A stretch of 64,000 nt of DNA from assembly GCA_009792885.1 (NCBI GenBank), contig WMCF01000170.1, forward strand, positions 397,957 through 461,956, read 5' to 3'. The DNA comes from Eremophila alpestris peregrina (taxonomy: Eukaryota > Chordata > Aves > Passeriformes > Alaudidae). Position numbers and translations under genes: made by a program. The notes under the pieces were generated by a model that saw only the letters and a list, made by a program, of their open reading frames with translations, ran no database searches and was not told the origin of the DNA. This document shows positions 1 to 9,657 of this stretch, in pieces; the first letter of the stretch is position 1, and the number at the start of each line of letters is the position of its first letter.

Positions 1-229
1 TGCCATGTTAACCAACAGTTCTGTTCAGGCAGACACACTCTCCACCTGCTTCTCCAAAGCTGCTTTCAGCCTGTCCACGAACTTCATAAAGTTCTCATCG
101 GGTCCCTGCTTGATAGCACTGAAGTGTTCAGTGGGGGTAGTTTCATCAGTAACAAGCTGCAGCGCGGCTTTGGCTGCACTTTTGATCTCTGCTAAAGTCC
201 CTTCTGGTAGTGTTAGCTGGTCCTTTGGC
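1..229 (-). pseudogene. ERV gag capsid C-terminal part with major homology region
   Basis: On the minus strand this continues the capsid of the frame ending at 230, but in a different reading frame. A segment near positions 65-115 encodes the major homology region, with the pattern I-K-Q-G-P-D-E followed by F-V-x-R-L, which is diagnostic of orthoretroviral Gag. The frame meets a stop near position 16. The frame change relative to 230-748 shows this Gag is broken or contains an assembly indel. Confidence 0.7.
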
Positions 230-748
230 TTAGAAAAGTTCCCTTACCCCAACGCAAGGTCTAACTATTTGGGGTTTGTTAGGGTCTTTGTTATTATTGT
301 CCACCACCTGGGTGGTTTGCCTTTTCCACCCTCTTTCCCATAGCATGTATTCAGCAGGGGCTAACAGACAACCCATGATGTTTTCTAAATCATGAGGAAG
401 TAAAACATGCGAGGAGAGGGTGGCATCAAAAAGGTTATGAAAGTAATGTGAGCTGCGCCCATGTGCCTTTGCAGCTTTGTGTATTTCCTTTAATTCTGTA
501 TAAGCAATGGGTTTCCATTCCACGTGATGCCCCTGGCGGCCGGTTTTAATTGTGACTGGGAAAGCAGTGATTTTTGCCACAAAATCACAGTCCCCATCCC
601 GGAACGCCTCATCCAGAACCTGGTTCCAATAATCTTCTATGTCTGAGAGTGATGAGTCACTCTCTTCCATGTCTGAGAAAGAGAGGGAGTGCGCAGGGCG
701 ATGCCCGTGCGTCCGGACTTCTGGGCTACTGCCAGTATCGGAAACCAA
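230..748 (-). pseudogene. ERV gag capsid fragment (betaretrovirus-like)
   Basis: A 172-codon open frame on the minus strand. After an acidic, serine-rich stretch it matches the N-terminal capsid pattern of betaretrovirus/ERVK Gag: a W-K-P-I-A-Y-T-E-L-K-E segment, a G-R-S-S-H-Y-F motif, and a helix ending in the P-A-E-Y-M-L-W-E-R pattern. Capsid forms the shell of the particle. It lies in the same frame as the linker frame 761-1960, separated from it by one stop near 761. It is part of a degraded or frame-shifted gag and is not expected to encode an intact protein. Confidence 0.75.
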
Positions 749-760
749 TATGGCTTCCTT

Positions 761-847
761 CTAGCCACGGCTCTTCCCCTTTCCGGTTGCCCGATTGTGT
801 AATGGCGGCTGATGCAGTGTGCTTGCCGCGTGGGGCGGTGAGCCGTG

Positions 848-908
<61 letters not shown>

Positions 909-1960
909 GGATATTCGCGGCTGCATGGTGGGTCGCGCCGAGGGGATGAGGAGGGACCAGCGCAGGGTGTGAGGGCCTGCCATGGGGGACCGGGAGGGCC
1001 GTGTAGGGGAGCGTGTTGTACGGAGGAGGCGGGGCCGAGGCCATGCCGCATGGAGGAGGGGGAGGGCCCGCGGCCGCATGGTGGGGGTCGCCGTACGGAA
1101 TGGAACCTGCCACTGCCGCGAGCGGTGCCGAGCCGTGCAGAGCAGGACCTGGCGCTTCCGCGGGGGGAAGGGGGTCCTGCTGGTGCCACGAATGAATACA
1201 GCACCGCGTGGTCTCGCCACGCCGCGACCACTTCCGGTTCTGCGATCGCCCCGGTCTCGCGAGAGTTGCCAATCCTGCGGTACTCACCGGTCGCGCGGCA
1301 GCTTCCGGCACCAGGAGATCCTGTGAAATTGCGATATTTCCCAGCGGTGCGGAGCCCGCCATTACCACGTGGGCTGCCAGGGCCACAGGAGCCGTTTGCC
1401 CCACGTGGACTCCCGGTGCAGCCCAAACTGCCCGCGCTGCCGTAAACCCCTATTCTCCGAGGGTGGGGGAGGTTCCAAAATTGCGCGCTGCTGCCATTTT
1501 TCGGGGTGCTGACGTGAAACCACCCCCCACCATCATCTTGGACCTCCTGAGCGGCGGCGCGGTCCGTGCTGGCACCATTTTGGGTCGCAAACGCCACGTG
1601 GCTGCTCCATGTGGCCTTGCCGCCATGCCACGGCTCCGCGGCAGTGACGCCACATCCGCTGCTGCCATTTTGGGTCTCAGGTGCAATGTGGCTGCCCCAC
1701 GTGGCCGCGCTGCTGCAATCTGGGGTTCCGGGAGCCGTGGGACCGATCGAGCTCCCCTGCCCGCCTGGCACGGGGGAATTTAACACAACTGAGGGTTCAA
1801 CACTGGGATAAAAAAGGGGGGGGGAAGCGGGAGAGGGTCGGAGCAGGGACAGCATGGCCAGTGCAGCCCCTGTGGGGGGAGAAAGAGGCTTCGGGGATAT
1901 CCGGAAGTCGGTAGCTTTCCGGCACTGAAACGTGGGCTGTATCTGCAAAATCTCTCTCAT
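761..1960 (-). pseudogene. ERV gag proline/glycine-rich linker frame with long poly-proline run
   Basis: A 399-codon minus-strand frame between matrix and capsid of the same provirus. It is low in complexity, rich in Gly, Ser, Pro and Ala, and contains about 20 consecutive prolines encoded by the C strand of the G59 tract. At 1492-1730 the DNA holds imperfect repeated units beginning CCATTTT and followed by CACGTGG-type sequence. Betaretroviral Gag commonly has phosphoprotein and proline-rich segments here, but this length and composition are unusual. Which of the overlapping minus-strand frames is the original one cannot be settled because the homopolymer length decides the frame. Confidence 0.5.
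849..907. repeat. Homopolymer of 59 G
   Basis: An uninterrupted run of 59 G on the plus strand, C on the minus strand, inside the gag linker of the left provirus. Such a run can form G-quadruplexes and is very error-prone in sequencing, so its true length, and therefore the gag reading frame across it, is uncertain. Confidence 0.97.
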
Positions 1961-2325
1961 TCAGGATTGGAGGTGGGGGGGGGGACGACATGGGTGACGG
2001 AATGTGGTGGAAGGGTTTCAGACTCTCTGGGCTTGGAACCCGGGGTTGCCGGTTCCTCAGCCAGGTCTAACATCAGGGAAAACACAGGGAAAAACTCAGC
2101 CACACTCAGATCACCCCCCATCTGTGCTGCGATTAGCTGCTTTGCTACATTATTCAAGAATCTGCCCTTTAAAGAAACATTCCCGAATTCAACAGAAATC
2201 CAGTCAATAAATCTCTTTAAACTCCTGTCGCTGACTGGTTCTCCCTTTTCTAACAGTAATTGATGAACATGAACATAAAAATCCCTTTCCTCCCATGACA
2301 GCCAGACGCTGTCTATGTTCCCCAT
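1957..2325 (-). pseudogene. ERV gag matrix fragment
   Basis: A 122-codon minus-strand frame starting Met-Gly-Asn, the usual start of a myristoylated retroviral matrix domain. The body has the helical W-x-x-x-x-R-D-F-Y-V-H-V pattern and resembles betaretroviral matrix, which targets Gag to the plasma membrane. It begins about 330 bp downstream of the LTR and primer site on the same strand. It ends just after a short C homopolymer near 1976-1984, and the downstream linker frame overlaps it in another frame, so a one-base indel in that tract may have cut it short. Confidence 0.7.
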
Positions 2326-2631
2326 TGGTCCCGGTGCCGTAAAAACATGAAAATAAAAAGAAAAAACCCCGATTACAAATCACACTTCCAACTCACGATT
2401 TTCTTCGCCCGTTGGCGACGAATGCTGTGGGGTAAAATAAAAACGAACACCGGGGTGAGAATTCCCTCACAACAGATCGGCGGTTGCTGCTTTTGCCGGG
2501 TGCCTGCTGCTGGCGTAGCCGGGGGTCCCCCTAAAACGTGGAAGTCGCGGCTAGCCTAGGTGGATGTCCAAGCTCCCCCCTCTTTAACAAAAAAGAGGGT
2601 TTTCGCTGTCCTTGTGTATTCACGTGGTCCG

Positions 2632-2649
2632 GAACACACGTGGGCACCA
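2632..2649 (-). other. Putative retroviral primer-binding site (lysine-tRNA-like)
   Basis: On the minus strand, two bases after the CA end of the LTR, the sequence begins TGGTGCCCACGTG. That resembles the lysine-tRNA primer site of betaretroviruses (TGGCGCCCAACGTGG) with one substitution and one missing A. Position directly after the LTR supports the call; the exact tRNA is inferred. Confidence 0.5.
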
Positions 2650-2651
2650 CC

Positions 2652-3094
2652 TGTTAGAAAATGTCCCTATCTTCTCTCCCTCCTGCTGCTGTGGTCCCGG
2701 CTAGATGTGTTAGTGGGTCCTGCCAGCTTCTTCCTCTCGGGGGAGAGCCGGCGGTCCCGTGGGTGCATGTGAGCCTGCAGGAAGGAGGGAACGGGGAGAT
2801 TCTAACATAAATAGGGTTTCTCTGAGGTAAGGAACAGGGAGACTGACTTCCAGGTAAACAGCTAGTTTATTAGACTGCTATCCCCAAAAGCGAGGAGTAC
2901 AGTGTGGGAAGCATTCTTAAAACCTTTGTCCTGGGTGTGGATAACACGGGACTGTCCAATCAGGTACAGAGGAATCGGGGAATGACAGCGTGGCAGCAAC
3001 CAATAGCTTTTGGGCTTTCATGCATATTCATCTCTTCATTAAAACTTTCCTGCTCTCCCAGGAGAACAAAAGCCCATGCTTCTGGTCAGCCACA
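2652..3094 (-). repeat. 5' LTR of the left betaretrovirus-like provirus
   Basis: Read on the minus strand the segment starts TGTGGCTGACC and ends CTAACA, giving the expected TG...CA ends over 443 bp. It contains CCAAT-type boxes (ATTGG on the minus strand) and an AATAAA signal (plus TTTATT at 2866-2871), and is followed by a primer-binding-like site. GATGCC (3095-3100) would be the right-hand target duplication; the left copy is outside the window. Confidence 0.65.
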
Positions 3095-3103
3095 GATGCC
3101 TCC

Positions 3104-4143
3104 TGTGAGAAGCTGCTGGAAGCTTCCCATTGTGTCTGGTAGAGTCAATGGCTGATAGCTCTGAAGATGGAAGATGGCTCTGAAGATGCTGCTGGGCAAA
3201 ACTGGGCCAATGAGAGAGGTTGGTAACATTTCTGTAATGACATATTTAAGAAGAAAATCAAAACAAAGCAACAAGTTTTTCATTCTAGTCAGAAAAGAGG
3301 AGGAGGTGAGAACATGTGAAGAAAACAACATGGAGACACCAAGGTCAGTGGAGAAGAAGGCGAAGGATGCACTCCAGGTACTGGAGCTGAGACTCCTCTG
3401 CAGGCCATGGTGAAGACCATGGTGAAGCAGCTGTGCCCCTGCAGCCCCTGGGGATTCACAGGGGATGCAGAGATCCCCCACAGCCAGTGGGGGAGGTGCC
3501 CATGCTGGAGTAGTTGGATGCCTCGAGGAGGCTGTGATCTAGTGGGAGACACGAAGATAGAGGACCCCTGCTTCCAGGCTGGAGCAGCCTGTCCTTGGAG
3601 GATTGCACCCTGTGGAAGAGTGACCCATGCTGCAGCAGTTTTGGGAGGACTGTTTGCCCATGGGGGGAGTTTACGTTGCAGCAGGTGCAGTAGGGCTGCT
3701 GCTCATGAGAGTGGACTCACACCAGAGAAGTTCTCTGTGAACTGTCTCCCATGGGAAGGACCCCACCCTCTCACAGGGGAAGAATTTGTCTCCCAGAGCA
3801 GTGAAAGAAAATCTCAGTGATGAACTGACCAAAACCCCCACAAGCTGTCTCCCTGCACTGTTGGCAGGAAGGAGGGAGGGGCTGGGGGGGAAAAAAGGTG
3901 GTTTTCGGGGCTTATTTTACTTCTCATTATCCTCCTCTGAATCTGTTAGTAATAAAATTCACTTTGCGACTTTAGGTTGAGCCTGTTTTGCCCGTGAAGT
4001 GTTTTCTCCTGGTCCTTATCTCAACTCAGGAATCCTTCATTAACTTTTTTTTTTTTTCCTTTTTCCTCCTCAGCTGTGGCAGAGGAGGGTGAGCAAGTGA
4101 CTCTCATGGGTGCCTGGCATTGGGCCAGCGTCAAACCACGACA
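3104..4143 (+). mobile_element. ERVL-type avian LTR (solo)
   Basis: A roughly 1.04 kb segment from TGTGAGAAGCTGC to AACCACGACA, with TG...CA ends and AATAAA at 3951-3956. It resembles a long avian LTR family characterised by repeated 'ccatggtgaagacc' and 'gaggactg' type units. No internal retroviral sequence adjoins it, so it looks solo. Flanks (CCTCC left, TCCTA right) do not give a clear 5 bp duplication; the neighbouring provirus inserted only 9 bp away may have disturbed the left flank. Confidence 0.65.
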
Positions 4144-7100
4144 TCCTATGTAATCACAGGGCCAGATACAGTTAAAAAAACCAAAAGAAATACAAGATTC
4201 CCCAGCAAGCAGAGGCTTCAAGATCAAAATCCTTAAATGGATAATTAAAAGTGCATCATCAAATAACACTGTAATACAATAGCCTGTTGGAAGCTGCTCC
4301 CCAAGATGACTGCTCACAAGACATATCTGTTAGCTGGTATTGAAAACAATTCTGCATCGGACGCCTGAAATTTAATCAGGGTAGGTTTTTCAGACTCCTT
4401 CACTGAAACCCAAATAATGAGAGATTACATGTTTCTAGGTGTGTACTGATGAAAATGGTAAGAGGAAAAACTGCATTTATTGACTTGCTTCCTGGCCCAA
4501 GGGGACAATCAATGCCAGTTGTTTTGGTCAGAAGCTGGTTAGAATAAAACCAAGAACTACCCTGACACCATCTGTTTTAGTTAGAAAGGCTCTGCGAGAG
4601 AGGGAGCCAAGAGGAGACAGTCCCTTGACACACCAGGCTGACTCCAACCTGCAGCTCCAGCTCTCACTGAGTTTTTTCCCGAGGTACTTTGTCTGAATTA
4701 GGCTTGGCTTCCCTGCATTTTTGTTTCTCAGTGATGGCTGTTTCAATTCTCTGTGGCTTGCCTGCACCTTCAGCCATCATCAGTGCTCTACTTAGTAACA
4801 AATATTTGAAGCAATTCAATAGACAAAATGAAACATTTCCACAAGTTTTCACACTCCCCAAAGTTGTACTAAATTACACAAGCATTTTCTTGTTTTTTTT
4901 TCTGAACAACTATTTTAACTCCTGCAACATGAAAATTACAATAAACTGATTTTAAAAATATTTTATGTCCAGTAGTTGTTTTATAAGTTATGAACTGCTG
5001 GACTATGAAAAACTAATGCTCTGTAGGGAGTTTCAGCTTTTTCTGATAACGACTATTCACATGAAGATTCCAATTATTTCTTTATAGTTATCTTCTCTTT
5101 TAAACTGACTTCATTTTTATTAAGTAGCTGTACAAGTAAGTTGCTTAAAACTATGATTAATAACTTCTTTGGATTCTTTCTTTCCTATCACAGCTGGTTA
5201 CAGTGACACCACCTACAAAAAGTTACATGGACATTGTGTGCCACAAACCACAAACACGACAACTAATTCATCTGTCTTTTCAAAGTAAATGAAAACTGTT
5301 CTGTGGCTTCCAGACCCATCTTCTGATACAACTGCCACTAGAACCATTTCATTTTGGTTTTCAGAAGTCCAGTTTCACAAGTAAAAGGCAATTTTACTTA
5401 AAATCAGACCCTCAATATTTGTTTCCCTTTCCTCAGCATTTTTTAACTTTTGTTTCATGTTATTAATGGGTAAGATGCCAATATTGTACAATTACAAGAT
5501 GGTGAAATTTCAGTTTGATGCATGATTAGATTCTGTGGGCTCAAATCATGAAATAATGAGGCAAAATGTAATGGAGTAATAATGTGTCTAATGCCCAGGG
5601 TTCCATGTTAAACTCTCAAAACCAGTCAATCATTAATTCCTTTCCTTTAATTAATTTCTTGTTTAGCACAATTAATATTAAGAATCCTTTCCAAAGGAAA
5701 AGAATTAAACAGTATCAACCCAAATATATTTTAACAGCCCTGATGTAGCAATATTAAATCCACAACCTTTAAGAATATATATGAAGCACAAGACACCCCA
5801 ATCCAGTCAGTAAAAATATTCCCCACGCTTGTGTTAATGGACCAAGTTCCTTGGTCAGGCAGTAGTCCCACATCAGCTTATCTTGATTAAGAAAGACATT
5901 GAAAGCTGTTAGTTGTAATTCCCTACATCGTTTCAATAACAATTTCTGTATGATAAGAATCCCAAAAGAAACTCACACTAGATAAATATACTAATAGGTC
6001 CTCCATTAATATGATACCTAAGCACTTGTAAGTGAACTTTAAAGTAATAGATTAATTCAGGTTGGAAAAGACTTCTAAGATCATCAAGTCCAACAAGTTA
6101 CTGAAATGTCTGAAAACCAGTATTTTCAGTCCATTACATGTTGTTGCTGCTAAGCTAAACATAAACATTTTGAAATCAAGTGATGTGGTAGGTTTAATGA
6201 CAAAATATTTCAGTCTTGAATTTGGCAGTCCAGATGGAGGAGTTCAGAAGTATAATGAGAATATTTTTTAATTGTGTCTCAGTAGAAATAAAGCAAGAGC
6301 AGTACAATCAGAATTTTATCTTGTTTTTAACATGGACAGTACTAGCAGTTTTGTTAGCAGAGCCACATGAAGTAAATGGGGCCATCTGCAGGACTGAAGA
6401 AGTCCAAGGTTTACAGGTCAACATGAACCTTTCTGATTTAAACACTGATAAAAGCATAAACCCACTCATTTCACAGGGCTCCATTCTGTCCTACTACAGA
6501 GTTTTCATCATTTGTTTAATCTAAGCACCATTCTGAGATTTACAATTAAAATGTTAAAGAAAGCTGCTACAGAAATAAAGGACACTGAGTTTAAAACACA
6601 TAGCCAAATATTGAGTCAAAGAAGATGCATCTTCAGAATATAAGCTGAATTTGCTGTCATTCTGTACTGAGCTTCTGACTTTAAGAGAAAAGAGAATAAA
6701 GGGCAGGTATTCATCTTTGAACTGCTTGTCCCTGAAAGATATTACAAACATCTGAAAAATTAAGAAGGCAAATTAGCTGTATAACATTTTTATTTTACTA
6801 TATTGACATTTTATGCACAAATACTTTATCAGAGTAAAAATAGAAAATAATTGTTTCATGTAAAATTACAATAAAAAAAAAAAAGAGCCAGAACACAAAA
6901 GAAACATAATTATTCGCAGAGCATAAGTGTCTGTATCTAAAGTGTAAAAAGTATCAAAAAACCCTTCTGTTTTACAAAAATTTGGAATATTCTATGTTTT
7001 CCTTCTGGCAGCAACAGAAAATCCTTTGACAATATATTCTACATCTTTTGTTTCACTGAAGACATCAAGTTAGTCACAGATTTCTCCCTCAACTACAGAG

Positions 7101-9428
7101 AGCGTGATAATAATTTTATACTGCTTGAAAGGTTCTTTCTTTACTAATTAGAACATGGTGGAAAAGCAGATGGACCCAAAGAACCCCAAGGACCATTACT
7201 CCTACTGAAAGTCTGCAAAGCAACAACAGGATGTAATCATAAACAAGGAGTGGGAGCAGGAGTTTCCCCCATGGGACTTTTCATGTAACAAGAAGAGGCA
7301 GGGGAATGAAGTACTGATACTACTATTTAATTTTGCTGTGTTTACCCACAGTCCAGTTTGATGTAGAAAGCTAGTATTTTAAGCTTCTTTTCTTTTTATC
7401 CTGTATTTTAACTAAAAAGGCATCTCAAGAACTCTGCTAACTAGAACTAGTGACTTGCACTGCACTTGTATTTAGTCACAGAATGTTGTTCCATGCAGAG
7501 CTGCTGCCCTCAAATACCAGCTTTACATAATTCTTGGTAAGCAAACCTGCATCTCCTGCACAAGCCACCTCCAACACTTGCCAACCAGTAACATAAACTC
7601 CAACAGCAAGAAAAGGAGTGATGTTGACCTTTTGTGACAGATACATTTACATTTTTTGCTCAGGGCTTACAATTTTTTAGAAAGAAAAAATGACATCAGC
7701 ATGCTCAGCAGATAAAGAACTCAAGGATGAAAACAACAGCAAGAGTTACGAAAAGAATCCAGCAAAAACCCTTTGATTTTATAATCATGTCAATGATGAA
7801 AAAACACAGAATTATTTCAAGACTTCTAGTCAAGAACAGACTACTAAAAACCTTGTCCACCTACAAAAAACCTTGTCCTCAACACATCTTTAGGATACAC
7901 ACAAGTCTTTGTATTCTCTGCCTTCTGCCTGCAAGTATAACCATTCCTACTCTCAAGAGCAGCATTGCTGCTGCTCAAGAGCAGCAGCTCAGTGCTCTCA
8001 CTGCTCAGCACAAACACACTTTATGTTCAGACTCTCACTGTTCAAGGACTTTGGATTTAAGGTTTTAGAGTAGCTCAATCCCTAACAGAATTAAAGGCCT
8101 TCCCTTGTAATTGTTAAGTGTTACCAGAGGGGGCTTAATTTATAAAAAGTTGGTGAGGATCAGTGGTGACATAGTAATTATGCTGTTTATTAACATGAAG
8201 AGCCAAAAGCAAGCCCCAAATCACACTGTTCCCAGACATCGAAAGAAGCAGTCTAACAGGCACCAGCACAGAAAATCAAAAGCTGAAGCCTACTTTTTAC
8301 TGCATGTCTAAGTTTGCAAGAAGCACTGAGTAGCTCAGTATTCAGGATATATCCCAACTGTTTCTGACTCATCATTCAGACTTTAAATTGCACCCAGCTC
8401 TGAAGCATGGATTTGGCTTAAGAAGCTTCAAAAACATCGCTTGAAATTCAAAGAGAATTTAGTTTTAAATAAAAAATACCTATTTGTAGTTAATACACGT
8501 TAGACTGTACAATGATTGGGAAATTAAACTTCAGTTCTCTGTAGAGCCAATTTCAATTTGCTTTCTGTTTCTAGCCTGGGACTACTGACTGTGATTAACT
8601 TAAGTCTTCGGATAAGTAAGGTTGACTACCATGCAGGTATAAGCACTGTGCAGAACACAGCATTAATACTCCCCACCAAAACAATCTACTCTTTGGATGA
8701 GGGCTGTTTTTTCAAGTTTTTTAATTACCTGATGGGGGATGGCAGTGGGGGAAGAAGTTCACTTTTGCTTTCTGTGAAATGGCTAACATCAAGTATGTAT
8801 TTCCAAACAGGTATTTGGCCTCGTATATGTATATTACGTGTATATTGCAATGAAATACCCATTATTAGCTTTTCAACTAAGCCATATTTAAACCTGGATC
8901 TCCTCCTTCAGCACTGATCTCCAGTTAAGTCTAGTCTTAAGTTTCCTTTGCTTTTAAACACAGAAGCTATTTTAAGAACTTGATGCTTTGTAACATTTAA
9001 CATGTCTTTCAGCTCCACTTGATTAACAGAATAATGAATGTACTGTAAACTTTGAAAGCATCAAATGCCATTTGGTAGTTCAGCAGAGAACGAAAGACTG
9101 GAAAAGGCTGCATTCACACAACTGATCAGCCTGGGGACTATAGGGACTTTAAGAGTGTTGCAGAAATTACTTTGCACAGCCGTGGTCACAGCACTGAGTG
9201 GCTTCCCCTCTCACTAGCTGCAGAAGTTAGGGTGATCCCTTAACTGACATTAAAATATATGCTGTTAAAAAATCCAAATTTATACAAGTCTGAGTTCTCT
9301 ATAGAAATTCATGCTCTATATCGTACGGTCAAGAAACAAAAGAAGTTTCCAATTCTGATAAAGGTAAGAGCACAACTGCTCTGGTTACAGAGGAAAGGCC
9401 TCAGGTTCCCACTTACAGGTCCCACTGC
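4144..9428. other. Non-coding: GABPA 3' UTR and intergenic DNA
   Basis: No coding exon recognised. The part next to 9428 must be the 3' UTR of GABPA on the minus strand; several TTTATT hexamers (AATAAA on minus) occur, so the polyadenylation site cannot be fixed. A CR1 fragment lies near 6053. In other vertebrates the next gene on this side is APP, presumably left of the window. Confidence 0.6.
6053..6110 (-). mobile_element. CR1 LINE fragment
   Basis: Contains 'aggttggaaaagactt' followed by 'aagatcatcaagtccaac', the hallmark of the avian CR1 3' region read in reverse. Short and diverged. Confidence 0.65.
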
Positions 9429-9657
9429 TTAATTATCTTTCTCTGCTTGCAGGGATGCTGTAGCCAGTGCCACTGCTGTAACTGGCTGTGCAATGCCATG
9501 GAGCTGCATCTTGGCCAGTTTCTTCTGCTCGCACTCCGTGACCAAGCGGTTCAGCTCTGCTGCACTGTACCCAATCAGAGTCTTCAGGTCACACACAAAT
9601 TTGTACACAAACCTCTTGCCTTGCACCTTGCAGATCATGTCTCCATCATAGTAGTAC
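9429..9657 (-). CDS. GABPA: GABPA exon 10 (ETS domain end, C-terminus, stop)
   Basis: 229 nt from acceptor TTTTGCAG to the TAA stop at 9431-9429. Encodes YYYDGDMICKVQGKRFVYKF, the ETS beta-sheet, then the helices that bind the GABP beta subunit (LIGYSAAELNRLVTECEQKK) and the tail ending AEKDN. Confidence 0.96.

Larger units (their letters stand above)
1..3094 (-). mobile_element. Betaretrovirus-like (ERVK-type) provirus, 5' part, truncated by window edge
   Basis: Read on the minus strand, this is the 5' end of a provirus: LTR (2652-3094), a primer-binding-like site (2632-2649), leader, matrix frame (1957-2325), a long proline-rich linker (761-1960) and capsid (230-748, continuing in another frame to position 1). 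Protease, polymerase and the 3' LTR would lie left of the window. The matrix begins with Met-Gly-Asn, as expected for a myristoylated Gag, and the capsid part has the retroviral major homology region. The frame changes between matrix, linker and capsid, and frame shifts fall at C homopolymers, so some breaks could be sequencing artefacts rather than real damage. Class assignment is by resemblance to betaretroviral/ERVK Gag and is an inference. Confidence 0.8.

Noticed and set aside
574..1445. Overlapping plus-strand frames with poly-glycine
   Set aside because: Produced by the G59 homopolymer and CpG-rich sequence; on the strand opposite the provirus gag and without any protein signature.
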